Shown: piece after piece, positions 25,493 to 33,912 of the stretch
How the letters are laid out: every line of letters begins with the position of its first letter
Position numbering within the stretch: position 1 is the stretch's first letter
Source: WTAW01 sp964406575
Lineage (GTDB): Bacteria > Acidobacteriota > Aminicenantia > Aminicenantales > Aminicenantaceae
NCBI GenBank assembly: GCA_964406575.1
Contig: CAYOSH010000005.1
Location: 62,001 to 126,000 of the forward strand
Reading direction: 5' to 3'
DNA length: 64,000 nt
Made by a program: the position numbers and the translations under genes
Notes under the pieces: generated by a model
What the model saw: only the letters and a program-made list of their open reading frames with translations
Databases searched by the model: none
Told to the model about the DNA's origin: nothing

Positions 25493-25879
25493 TCATTTCT
25501 TACGTGCATGTTTTAGACTCTCGATCTCTTTGAGTTCCGGATCTTTCATGCCGAAGTAATGGCCTATTTCGTGTTTGACGACTTCTGTCACTTTTTCTCT
25601 GATTTCTTTTTCTGAAGAGCAAAACCGTTCGATGGGTTCCTGGTAGATCACGATCACATCCGGAGGGAGATTTCCGTAGAAAGGCCCGCGGTGTTTGTAG
25701 GGCACTCCGTGATAGAGTCCGAAGATATAGCTGAACGGTGGGCTTCCAGTTCTTTCGTAGACCTCTCTTGAGGGGCGATCCTCGACGATAACGGTCACGT
25801 TGTCGACAAGCTCTTGGAACTCCTCAGGAAGCTTATCCAGGGCATCTTCGACAAGTCCCTCAAATTTTTTCTTGTCCAT
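25493..25879 (-). CDS. Zincin-like metallopeptidase (DUF1025/MPTase type)
   Basis: The 128-residue protein carries VVKHEIGHYFGM, the HExxHxxG motif of minimal zincins, at about residues 104-115. Upstream are LPEEFQELVDNVTVIVEDRPS and ILGLYHGVPYKHRG-like strands (here IFGLYHGVPYKHRG) plus IVIYQEPIERF. This is the complete short family typical of actinobacterial and other bacterial genomes, whose substrates are unknown. No signal peptide is present, so it is cytoplasmic. It lies 17 nt after cobO and upstream of the dapA-like gene in the same direction, so the three may form one transcript, though no functional link is obvious. Confidence 0.85.
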   Translation of the reverse strand: MDKKKFEGLVEDALDKLPEEFQELVDNVTVIVEDRPSREVYERTGSPPFSYIFGLYHGVPYKHRGPFYGNLPPDVIVIYQEPIERFCSSEKEIREKVTEVVKHEIGHYFGMKDPELKEIESLKHARKK

Positions 25880-25896
25880 GGCGACGCATATCTTTC

Positions 25897-26460
25897 TTAC
25901 TTTTCGATCCCCACTCTTGCCTGAACGCCCTTGGAATGGTAATGCTTGATCTCTTTCATCTCGGTCACAAGATCGGCTCTTTCCAACAGAGATTCGGGAG
26001 CGTATCTTCCAGTCAAGATTACTTCGATTTCATTGGGTTTTTTGTCCAGAAAATCGTGAACCTCCTTCTCGGTGATGAGTTTGAAATGCAGGGCCACATT
26101 GATCTCATCCAGGATGATGATGTCGTATCGGCCGGAGAGCATGGCCACTAGGCTCTTTTTTAGGCCGGATTTGGCCCTCTGGAAATCCTCTTTGTCGGGG
26201 TCCTTTGTCACATGGATAAAACCTTTGCGGCCGTATTGTTCAATGGTGATCCACGAGGCCAATCCTTGGACAGAATGCAGCTCCCCGTAGTCCTGTCCCT
26301 TGAGGAACTGGCCAATGTGGCTTCTCAGTCCATGCCCGGCGGCTCTCAAAGCGAGTCCAAGTGCGGCGGTTGTCTTTCCCTTTCCTGTGCCAGTATAGAT
26401 CTGGATATACCCCTTAAATGTTTTTTTTAGCCTATCTTCTTTTTTTTTCTTTGTGTTCAT
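25897..26460 (-). CDS. cobO: Cob(I)yrinic acid a,c-diamide adenosyltransferase
   Basis: The 187-residue CobO/BtuR/CobA-type enzyme attaches the 5'-deoxyadenosyl group of ATP to cob(I)alamin or its precursors. The P-loop is IYTGTGKGKTTAALGLALRA at about residues 19-38. Further family segments are QFLKGQDYGE, IIILDEINVAL (the DEI-N motif) and VILTGRYAPESLLERADLVTEM. Full length for the family. No other cobalamin genes are in the window, which fits a salvage role. The 3' neighbour starts 17 nt downstream. Upstream lies serS, divergently transcribed, and between them a solo repeat end. Confidence 0.93.
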   Translation of the reverse strand: MNTKKKKEDRLKKTFKGYIQIYTGTGKGKTTAALGLALRAAGHGLRSHIGQFLKGQDYGELHSVQGLASWITIEQYGRKGFIHVTKDPDKEDFQRAKSGLKKSLVAMLSGRYDIIILDEINVALHFKLITEKEVHDFLDKKPNEIEVILTGRYAPESLLERADLVTEMKEIKHYHSKGVQARVGIEK

Positions 26461-26512
26461 CTGCCTAAACTATATTTTAAACCGCATATCGAGTCAACTG
26501 TTGGCCGTCACG

Positions 26513-26540
26513 GTAAGCATCCATGAAGGAGTGATGGCAT
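26513..26540. repeat. Solo end of the GTAAGCATCC repeat family
   Basis: GTAAGCATCCATGAAGGAGT followed by GATGGCAT resembles the left outer end of the element near 31878 (GTAAGTATCC...TTGATGGCAT) and the end at 17516. No matching right end is convincing before serS. Confidence 0.4.
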
Positions 26541-26675
26541 TAATGAATATTTTCGTCTCGAATCATGGAAATCCTTTCGCTCACTCAAAATAGCAGTAAA
26601 TCAATGAAGTGATTCATGAACAAAAATTATTGTCCTGTCTAGGTGATATTGGGGGTGCAATGGGGAGAATTTTTG

Positions 26676-26684
26676 TGCTATAAT
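26676..26684 (+). promoter_or_regulatory. Extended -10 promoter of serS, giving a near-leaderless transcript
   Basis: TGCTATAAT (TATAAT at 26679-26684, with the TGn extension) ends only 7 nt before the serS ATG at 26692. A start 6-7 nt downstream of the -10 would place the first transcribed base at or next to the ATG. No -35 of quality and no Shine-Dalgarno are visible. Confidence 0.5.
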
Positions 26685-26691
26685 CTGCGGC

Positions 26692-27969
26692 ATGTTAAGC
26701 ATAAAGTTGGTGGAAGAAAAGCCCGATTTTGTCAGGCAAAAGATAGCTCTCAGGGGGATGGATGTCGACCTCGATGAATTCTTGAAACTCTCCCAGAAAA
26801 GAAAGCCTTTTTTGCGCCGGATCGAGGTCCTCCGTTACGAGCAGAACAAAACCTCTAAGCGGATCGGTCAGATGAAACAAGAGGGGATAGATGCCACTAA
26901 TGACATCGCCGCAATGAAGAAGATCGCCGACGAGATCAAAAGCCTCGATGAGGAATACAAAAATATAGAGAGCGACTTCCAGAAATTACTCTTGCACATT
27001 CCCAACATCCCTCATGAATCCGTTCCTGAGGGTTTAACTTCGGACAAAAATGTGGAGGTCCGCACCTTTGGCGAAAAACCTGCCTTTTCCTTTCCTGTGA
27101 AACCCCACTGGGAGATCGGAAAAGACCTGGGTATTCTCGATTTTGAGCGAGCCTCAAAGATCGTGGGATCCAGGTTCGCCATCTATTTGGGTGCCGGTGC
27201 GTTAATGGAACGAGCCCTCATCAACTTTATGCTCGATATCCACACAAGAGAGAACGGATACACAGAGGTCATACCGCCGTTCATCGCCAATAAAGAGAGC
27301 CTCACGGGAACAGGGAATCTGCCGAAGTTTGAAGAGGACCTCTTCAGGCTCAAGGATACCGATTGGTACCTGATCCCCACGGCAGAGGTCCCTCTCACGA
27401 ATATGTACAGAGAGGAGATCCTTGATTCTGCCATTCTTCCTCGGAGATTTGTGGCATACACACCCTGTTTCCGGAGCGAGGCCGGCTCTTACGGGAAGGA
27501 CATCAGAGGATTGATCCGCCAGCATCAATTCAACAAGGTCGAGCTGGCCTGCTTTGCCCTTCCTGAGAAATCCTATGAGGAGCTGGAAAAGATCACCACT
27601 GATGCCGAAGAAGTCCTGAAAAGGTTAGGCCTTTACTACAAAGTTGTGGTCCTTTGTGCGGGTGAAATGGGATTTGCAGGAGCAAAGACATACGACCTGG
27701 AACTATGGATGCCTCAGAGAAAGAAATTTCTGGAGATCTCCTCCTGCACCAATTGTGAGGATTTCCAGGCCAGGCGAGCGAACATTCGCTTCCGGCGGGA
27801 GCCGAAGGCTAAGCCCGAATTTGTCCACACGCTCAACGGTTCGGGTGTGGCTTTGGGGAGAACTGTGAGTGCCATCCTCGAAACTTTCCAGCAAGAGGAT
27901 GGCTCTGTCCTTATCCCTGAAGCCTTACGACCTTATATGGATGGCTTGGAACGTATCACCCGTGTGTAG
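26692..27969 (+). CDS. serS: Seryl-tRNA synthetase
   Basis: The 425-residue class II synthetase charges tRNA-Ser. The N-terminal antiparallel coiled coil (about residues 28-105) grips the long variable arm of serine tRNAs. The catalytic core follows, with motif 2 in FRSEAGSYGKDIRGLIRQHQ and motif 3 in SGVALGRTVSAILETFQQED; TAEVPLTN is the serine/ATP-site signature. Full length. The ATG lies right behind a TATAAT, so the mRNA may be leaderless. Two serine tRNA genes follow 343 and 482 bp downstream, an unusual enzyme-substrate clustering. Confidence 0.97.
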   Translation: MLSIKLVEEKPDFVRQKIALRGMDVDLDEFLKLSQKRKPFLRRIEVLRYEQNKTSKRIGQMKQEGIDATNDIAAMKKIADEIKSLDEEYKNIESDFQKLLLHIPNIPHESVPEGLTSDKNVEVRTFGEKPAFSFPVKPHWEIGKDLGILDFERASKIVGSRFAIYLGAGALMERALINFMLDIHTRENGYTEVIPPFIANKESLTGTGNLPKFEEDLFRLKDTDWYLIPTAEVPLTNMYREEILDSAILPRRFVAYTPCFRSEAGSYGKDIRGLIRQHQFNKVELACFALPEKSYEELEKITTDAEEVLKRLGLYYKVVVLCAGEMGFAGAKTYDLELWMPQRKKFLEISSCTNCEDFQARRANIRFRREPKAKPEFVHTLNGSGVALGRTVSAILETFQQEDGSVLIPEALRPYMDGLERITRV

Positions 27970-28311
27970 ACTGCATTCTTGAATTTGTTCTGGAGCACCT
28001 CATCCCCTGAATCCATGCGGCTGCCTTTTATGGCTCACTACAATAATGAGTTGCTGAAGCAGAGCTATCACCTCTGATTATATTTTTTAATGGACTCATG
28101 TTATCGTTGAGAACCCCATTTCTTGACTTTCAGAATAGCAAAAGGGCCAGAGTGCCAAAATAAAGCCCCAAAAATAAAGAAGGCGTACAAAATGACCGCG
28201 ATGGACATTGAGAACAATTTGACCAAGTGAGGGCATGGAATAAAACGACCAAAGGACTGGAATGACTCGGGGAGAAAATGTTAGAATAAAAATCCCTGAA
28301 AAAGGTAGTGC

Positions 28312-28398
28312 GGAGGGATGGCCGAGCGGCTGAAGGCGGCGGTCTTGAAAATCGCTTCACGAGCAATCGTGACGGGGGTTCGAATCCCTCTCCCTCCG
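28312..28398 (+). tRNA. tRNA-Ser (anticodon TGA)
   Basis: Acceptor arms GGAGGGA (28312-28318) and TCCCTCC (28391-28397) pair perfectly, with G as discriminator. The D-arm contains GGCCGAGCGGCTGAAGGC, the anticodon loop is CTTGAAA (anticodon TGA), a long variable arm typical of serine tRNAs follows, and the T-loop is GGTTCGAATC. CCA is not encoded. Confidence 0.97.
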
Positions 28399-28450
28399 TT
28401 TCAATTCTTCCTAAAAACATGATAAAATAACTATCACCACAGAGTGGAAC

Positions 28451-28544
<94 letters not shown>

Positions 28545-28616
28545 TTTTGTCTCAAAGATATTTGGAAAATACGACAGTTTATATTTGAGTTATTTGATTG
28601 ATGCGGGCGCGGACTC

Positions 28617-29753
28617 ATGAAAATTAGAACCATTACGACCGGATTTAATCTGAAACTTCCTCTGCAAGAGAGACAGATTGAAAAGATCGCTCGTTTTACT
28701 CAAGAAGCAAAAAAAGCGTTCGAAGGTGCAGGATTCACTGTCCAAACAGTCCGTGTAGCCACCCAACCCTGGGAGGAGTATTTTATCTCGCGGAAACAGA
28801 TCATCGAACTGGCCAAACAGCTGGAGTCTCTGACACACAAATACCACATCGACTATTTCAACATGGGGACTACGTTTGACCCGAAAGACATCCCTCTGGT
28901 TTACGAGTTGATCAGAAACACAACGCGGGGATTCTGTACGGTTACGGTCTCAGATGAGAGGGCTATCAACACAGATGCGGCACGTCTTGCAGCACGAACC
29001 ATCAAAAGGCTTTCTGTTTTGGATGCCGATGGTTTTACGAATCTGCGCTTTGCGGCCATTTTCAACACAAAGCCGGGAAGTCCTTTTTATCCGGGAGCTT
29101 TCCATAAAGGACCGGATTCCTTTGCCGTGGGTACAGAAAACAGCGATCTGGTGTACAAGGCCTTTGCGCAGGCGAAAACTATCCGGAAAGCAGGACAATA
29201 TCTCAAGGAGATCTTGGCTTCGGAGTTCAAGAAGATCGAACAGGTCGGACGTCGGCTGAGCCGCAAGGAAAACATCAAGTTTGGCGGGATCGATGTCTCC
29301 ATCGCCAGCTCCGTAAAAGCCACAGAAAGTATCGCCTTCGCGTTTGAGAAGCTGGGACTCGGAAAATTTGGAGAGCCGGGAACACTTTCTGTCGCCAAGA
29401 TCATCACCGATACCCTGAAAGATTTAGGGATAAAGACATGTGGCTATTCGGGGCTGATGCTTCCTGTGCTCGAAGACTTTGGATTGGCTCGCAGGAACAC
29501 AGAGGGAATGTATGGCTTGATCAATCTTTTGACATACTCCGCTGTGTGCGGCACAGGATTGGACACAATCCCCCTGCCGGGGAATATACCGGAGAAAAAA
29601 CTCTATGCTCTGCTATTGGATATCGCCACCCTTTCGCAGAAGCTCGATAAGCCTCTCTCGGCAAGGTTGATGCCCGTGCCGGGGAAAAAAGCTGGAGAGA
29701 TGACAGATTTTAAGTTTGAGTACTTCGCCAACTCAAAGATCATGCACCTCTGA
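28617..29753 (+). CDS. DUF711 (UPF0210/PFL) family protein
   Basis: The 378-residue protein matches the DUF711 family: KIRTITTGFNLKLPLQERQIEKI at the N-terminus, the conserved QTVRVATQPWEEY, FCTVTVSDERAINTDAARLAARTIKRL, FNTKPGSPFYPGAFHKG, and the glycine-rich end GLDTIPLPGNI. These proteins are structurally related to the glycyl-radical pyruvate formate-lyase fold, but no reaction is established. The length is about 60-70 residues shorter than the E. coli type (about 450), like several archaeal and anaerobic members. It follows the tRNA-Ser genes by 72 nt. The ribosome-binding site is poor. Confidence 0.85.
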   Translation: MKIRTITTGFNLKLPLQERQIEKIARFTQEAKKAFEGAGFTVQTVRVATQPWEEYFISRKQIIELAKQLESLTHKYHIDYFNMGTTFDPKDIPLVYELIRNTTRGFCTVTVSDERAINTDAARLAARTIKRLSVLDADGFTNLRFAAIFNTKPGSPFYPGAFHKGPDSFAVGTENSDLVYKAFAQAKTIRKAGQYLKEILASEFKKIEQVGRRLSRKENIKFGGIDVSIASSVKATESIAFAFEKLGLGKFGEPGTLSVAKIITDTLKDLGIKTCGYSGLMLPVLEDFGLARRNTEGMYGLINLLTYSAVCGTGLDTIPLPGNIPEKKLYALLLDIATLSQKLDKPLSARLMPVPGKKAGEMTDFKFEYFANSKIMHL

Positions 29754-29814
29754 CCGCCCATAATAAGAGCTAAATGGCTTTCAAAGGTAGGGATCGCTAG
29801 ATTTTATGAATAAT

Positions 29815-30750
29815 TCATCTCAGGTGGTCTTTAAGGTCTTCCAGGATTTGAGACGCCTGTTCAGGACTTGCAGCGCCGAGCACGATCAGGATAAACGTCC
29901 TGTATGGCTGGACGACGATCAAGATTCCTGAATCGTCTTTGAGCTCAATGCGATCCTCTCCAATCCATACGCTCGGATATTTGGCTTCACGCTTGAAATC
30001 CTCTTTGGCGCTGTGGAATGCCTGCTTGCTTTCCTCCATGTCCCCATACTTCAGAATATAGATATCATATCCGGGTGTGTAGGCGCCCATGATGCCCTCC
30101 CGGACCCTGAAAACATCCATATTTGCAAAAGGGTAACTGTTCACCAACCCGAGATTTCCCCTGAAATATTTTACGCTCTGTGTGTCCAGTTGCTGCTGGA
30201 GGAGACATGCGTACAAACCCGGCTTTTTCCCGGCAGATTGGTCCTGAATTTTGGCATCTACAGCCTTCGCGATCGCTTTGAGCCCTTCTATAGTTTCTCT
30301 CTCTGCGTCGAATCCTGTTATCGTAACCAAATACTGTCCCTTCCAAAAATTGAGATAGTAGTCCTGGAGTTTACATCCGTGGCCTACATCGAGCTCTTCT
30401 CCTTTTCCTGCGGACTTGAAAGTGTACATGCCGAAGGCGCTTTCCGGAGAGGTCATTTTGTAAATTTCCAGAGAGGCGGACTTCCCGTTTTGGCTTTGAT
30501 AATCTTGGACGATGACCCGCTCAAAACCATACTCGTGATAGATCTCCGCACCCCCATCGATGTAGAAAAACAGGTCATCACCCTTGTATTCTTCAAAGTC
30601 GAGATTCCTTTCCCATGCACCGATCTCCTCCGATTGGGGCAAGAGCGTTTGAAGTCCTTCCTCAGGTTGTGAAGTCATGTTCAGAGAACCTAAAGAGGGA
30701 ACAAAACCAAAAAATATTGCCAGACATAATAAAATATAAACGTTCTTCAT
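29815..30750 (-). CDS. Exported DUF6599-like protein
   Basis: The 311-residue protein has an N-terminal hydrophobic signal (residues about 3-22). The mature part begins LLPQSEEIGAWERN, then YKGDDLFFYIDGGAEIYHEYGFERVIVQDYQ, YKMTSPESAFGMYTFKS and an internal second half. Two related alpha/beta halves (about 45-160 and 175-310) suggest a duplicated fold. The IDGGAEIYHEYGF motif is the recurrent mark of a family common in Acidobacteriota/Aminicenantes and annotated DUF6599; no function is known. Its ATG overlaps the mutY stop (30747-30750), so it is translated after mutY on one transcript. Confidence 0.7.
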   Translation of the reverse strand: MKNVYILLCLAIFFGFVPSLGSLNMTSQPEEGLQTLLPQSEEIGAWERNLDFEEYKGDDLFFYIDGGAEIYHEYGFERVIVQDYQSQNGKSASLEIYKMTSPESAFGMYTFKSAGKGEELDVGHGCKLQDYYLNFWKGQYLVTITGFDAERETIEGLKAIAKAVDAKIQDQSAGKKPGLYACLLQQQLDTQSVKYFRGNLGLVNSYPFANMDVFRVREGIMGAYTPGYDIYILKYGDMEESKQAFHSAKEDFKREAKYPSVWIGEDRIELKDDSGILIVVQPYRTFILIVLGAASPEQASQILEDLKDHLR

Positions 30751-31826
30751 GGAATGTCTCCACGTTTGTTCTCTCTGTCTTCAAGGAACTGAATGATTTT
30801 AGCGCTCCCCGATGGGAAGGGGTATTTCCTCATTCCCTTGAGGGTGACCCATCGATGGCCGTCTCTGGACAGGGACGGGGCAGTCCTGGGACGACACTGG
30901 AAGGCAGAAAGTTTCACCTGAAATTGTGTGTACGCATGTTTCACTTGAGTCAGAAGCTGGATCCCTTCGATCTCGGCACCCAGTTCCTCCCTGATCTCGC
31001 GACGGAGGGCCTGTTCGAGTGTCTCGTCTTTCCGTCTTTTCCCCCCCGGAAACTCCCAAAGATCAGAGAGCAATCCCTGGGGAGGCCGTTTCTGGATCAA
31101 GTATTTACCCCGTTTTTCCATGATGCCGATCACGGCTTCGATCTTGCGGGTATTCCTCTTTTGGGGGCGGGGAATGATCTCTTGTTCGCCCAAAAGAAAG
31201 GCTTTGCAGTGATCCTGTAGCGGGCAGAGGAGACACAGCGGGTTTTTCGGCCTGCAGACAAGAGAGCCCAGTTCCATCACGGCTTGATTGAACTGCCCCA
31301 TTTTTTGTGGTGAAAGATAGGGCTGCATAAATGTCTGAATGGCCTTATCGACTTTGGGAGTGGATTCTTTGGCCATTCCCATGAGTCTCATCCATACTCT
31401 TCGGACATTGGCGTCTATGACGGGAAATAGCTTGTTGTAGGCAATACTGAGGACAGCTGCGGTCGTGTAGGGACCAAACCCTGGGAGTTTAATCAATTCC
31501 TCGTAATCGCTGGGAATCTTCCCCTTGTATTTCTCCATGAGGATGCGGGATGCTTTGTGGAGGTTTTTGGCCCTTTGATAATATCCCAGGCCTTGCCACG
31601 CCTTGAGAACCCTTTGAAGGGAGGAAGCACTCAGCGTTTGGACATCGGGAAATTGGTGTATCCATTTTTCATAGTAGGGAATGACGGCCTGTACGGTTGT
31701 CTGTTGCAGCATGATCTCGGATATCCAGATCTTATAGGGGTCTTGCGTTTTTCTCCAGGGAAGTTTCCGGTGGTGAGCAGAGTACCATTTGAGTAATTTC
31801 CTGGAAAATCGGGCATGTCTATCCAC
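30747..31826 (-). CDS. mutY: A/G-specific adenine glycosylase
   Basis: The 359-residue MutY removes adenine mispaired with 8-oxoguanine. The helix-hairpin-helix and catalytic Asp lie in LIKLPGFGPYTTAAVLSIAYNKLFPVIDANVRRV (about residues 110-145). The [4Fe-4S] loop is CRPKNPLCLLCPLQDHC (C-x6-C-x2-C-x5-C, about 190-206). The C-terminal domain (about 225-350), which recognises 8-oxoguanine, is NUDIX-like, with a fairly well kept box in FPGGKRRKDETLEQALRREIREELG. The start codon is GTG at 31826 without a clear Shine-Dalgarno. A 4-nt overlap couples it to the next gene. Confidence 0.95.
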   Translation of the reverse strand: MDRHARFSRKLLKWYSAHHRKLPWRKTQDPYKIWISEIMLQQTTVQAVIPYYEKWIHQFPDVQTLSASSLQRVLKAWQGLGYYQRAKNLHKASRILMEKYKGKIPSDYEELIKLPGFGPYTTAAVLSIAYNKLFPVIDANVRRVWMRLMGMAKESTPKVDKAIQTFMQPYLSPQKMGQFNQAVMELGSLVCRPKNPLCLLCPLQDHCKAFLLGEQEIIPRPQKRNTRKIEAVIGIMEKRGKYLIQKRPPQGLLSDLWEFPGGKRRKDETLEQALRREIREELGAEIEGIQLLTQVKHAYTQFQVKLSAFQCRPRTAPSLSRDGHRWVTLKGMRKYPFPSGSAKIIQFLEDRENKRGDIP

Positions 31827-31877
31827 GGCGATTTTATTGTACGGGCTTGGGTGTTAACATTCAATATTTTTCCATGT

Positions 31878-32030
31878 AAGTATCCTTATTTTCTTGATGG
31901 CATGAACGCTTCAAAGCGTTATTGAGTGTCCCAATTGTGTGGTGGAGGAAACCGAGAGTGTTTTCGCAATCACTAATTGGGACACTCGGACAACACTCAT
32001 CACGGATTGAATGATGCTTACGATTGTCAT
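31878..32030. mobile_element. MITE-like element, family C compact copy with GTAAG outer ends
   Basis: The core 31924-31987 has perfect 13-bp inverted ends GAGTGTCCCAATT/AATTGGGACACTC. The outer flanks form a looser second inverted repeat: GTAAGTATCCTTATTTTC...TTGATG on the left and CATCACGGATTGAATGATGC followed by TTAC on the right. The outer ends are those of the 158-bp elements at 17520 and 37061, so families B and C share termini. An AACGCT/AGCGTT hairpin lies just before the core. The element occupies most of the mutY-kinase intergenic space. Confidence 0.75.
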
Positions 32031-32167
32031 CTTGAACTTGACATTCTTGTCCGGCTAGGCTATTTTTCTAGAGAAAGCCAGGTTATTATACATCCGTGGT
32101 TGAATTTTTGGAGGGCGATTTATCCTCTTTAATAGATATTTAGGACGGACGTTTCTATCTGAATGCC

Positions 32168-33877
32168 ATGGAACAAATCGGTAAATACAAAGTTATCGGT
32201 GAGTTGGGGAAGGGAGCCATGGGCATCGTCTATAAGGCTCGCGATCCGGACATCAACAGAGAGGTGGCGATCAAGCTCATTCGTTTTGATATGATTCCTG
32301 ATGACGCGGATAAAGAGGATACCGTCAAACGGTTTATCAGGGAGGCCCAATCTGCAGGCAATCTGCATCACCCTAACATCATCACGATCTATGAGGTGGG
32401 CAGAGAAAACGACCAGACATTTATCGTCATGCAGTATGTGGATGGATACAGCCTCAAAGAGGCCATTTCCTCTGGAAAAAGGTTTTCGCCTGCAGAAGTC
32501 ATTGATCTGATGACGCGTATGTGTGATGCTCTGGATTTTGCTCATCAGAAAAAGATCGTTCATCGAGACATAAAGCCTGGGAATATCTTGTTGGACAAAC
32601 AGGGGAGACCCTTTATTGTGGATTTTGGTGTGGCCCGTGTGGAAATGTCGACAATGACACAGTCGGGAGCAATCGTTGGCACTCCGAGCTATATGTCGCC
32701 AGAGCAGATCATGGGGAATACCGTGGATGCCCGGGCAGATATTTTTTCTTTAGGGGTGATCATCTATGAGATGCTGACGGGGAAGAGGCCTTTCGAGGGA
32801 GATCATATCACCACGATCGTCTACAAGATCATGAATGAAGAACCTCAGAGTATCAGAGAGATGAAAAGGGGCCTACCTGAAGGATTCGAGCACATCATCA
32901 AAAAGGCGCTTGCTAAGAATCCGCAGCAGCGGTATCAGACATGTCAGCAACTGGCTACGGACTTGAGGAATGCTGCCGTGGGGTCTGATAGAACCATCAC
33001 CTCAGGCCTTGAGCGGTCAGAAGTGCTCGGGCTGCAAAAAAAAGGAAAAAAGCGGCCTGTCCTCGTGTATGTGGGGGCCCTTGTGATTCTCCTTTTATGC
33101 GGAGCAGTGGGGGCGTATTATCTCGTGCCCGATTTGAGGGATAATCTTGCGCTCTTTAATAAGAGCAAGGAGATCGAAGTCCCGGAGACACCCCCACCTT
33201 CGCGGGACTTTGGGGATGCTTTGGATGTCTTCGATGAGAATTTGGTCAGATTAAAAGAGCTTGTCGATAAAGAGGATTTTCGCGGGGCTATTAGCCTTGC
33301 AGAAGAGATACTCGTGGATGACGCAAATAACACAAAAGTGAAGTCCTATCTCGACTCGTCCAAAGCAAAGCTGAGTGAAATGTCCGTGGCTGCGCTTTTA
33401 CAAACAGGGAAAAACTTCTATAGTCAGGGAAACTATGAAATGAGCCTGCAGACTATGCGGGAAGTTCTGAATCTGGACCGAAATAATGGAGAAGCAGGGA
33501 GATACATCAATCTTTCCAATCAGAAAATAGCAGAGGCGGAGATCAGATCTATCGTGGAGCGCCACAGGAAGGCCGAGGAAGAGAAAGACCTTTTGACCCT
33601 GCTCAGCGACATCGGTTCCCCATCCCTTACTCAGCAAAGGACAACCGAGGCACGGGAGCTTTTCAACAATTATGATAATATCCAGGTTTTTGTTTCGAAA
33701 GTGTCAGTCCGTTTTTCAAGCGCAAACCGTGCTGTGATCACATTCCCCAGTCTCGTTTCTGCCGTTCCCAAAGCCACGGGAAGAAAAAAGGTGATATTCG
33801 AGGGAGAAATCACCCTAACGATGGAAAAGCAAGGCAATGCCTGGAAAATTGTGGAATATAGCAGGGAAAGCATTTAG
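32168..33877 (+). CDS. Membrane-anchored Ser/Thr protein kinase with extracytoplasmic TPR-like tail
   Basis: The 569-residue protein has a complete Hanks kinase at about residues 7-265: GELGKGAMGIVYKA (P-loop), VAIKLI (Lys), VHRDIKPGNIL (catalytic loop), VDFGVARV (DFG) and VGTPSYMSPEQ. A single membrane span follows near 297-318. Outside, residues about 340-470 contain TPR-like helices (LLQTGKNFYSQGNYEMSLQTMREVLNLDRNN) and a small alpha/beta domain closes the protein. Probable role: sensing an envelope signal and phosphorylating cytoplasmic FHA-bearing partners. One such partner, the FHA-GAF cyclase, is encoded 8 kb downstream. The NHL-protein gene follows 35 nt later, probably in one operon. 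Confidence 0.92.
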   Translation: MEQIGKYKVIGELGKGAMGIVYKARDPDINREVAIKLIRFDMIPDDADKEDTVKRFIREAQSAGNLHHPNIITIYEVGRENDQTFIVMQYVDGYSLKEAISSGKRFSPAEVIDLMTRMCDALDFAHQKKIVHRDIKPGNILLDKQGRPFIVDFGVARVEMSTMTQSGAIVGTPSYMSPEQIMGNTVDARADIFSLGVIIYEMLTGKRPFEGDHITTIVYKIMNEEPQSIREMKRGLPEGFEHIIKKALAKNPQQRYQTCQQLATDLRNAAVGSDRTITSGLERSEVLGLQKKGKKRPVLVYVGALVILLLCGAVGAYYLVPDLRDNLALFNKSKEIEVPETPPPSRDFGDALDVFDENLVRLKELVDKEDFRGAISLAEEILVDDANNTKVKSYLDSSKAKLSEMSVAALLQTGKNFYSQGNYEMSLQTMREVLNLDRNNGEAGRYINLSNQKIAEAEIRSIVERHRKAEEEKDLLTLLSDIGSPSLTQQRTTEARELFNNYDNIQVFVSKVSVRFSSANRAVITFPSLVSAVPKATGRKKVIFEGEITLTMEKQGNAWKIVEYSRESI

Positions 33878-33912
33878 TCTGATTGATTTATAATTGAGAA
33901 CGGCTGTGAGAA

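Noticed and set aside
28060..28092. Possible terminator after serS: CAGAG/CTCTG hairpin followed by a T-rich tail
   Set aside because: The stem is only 5 bp with a 7-nt loop and several bases separate it from the T run; too weak to call. No other signal was found in 27970-28311.
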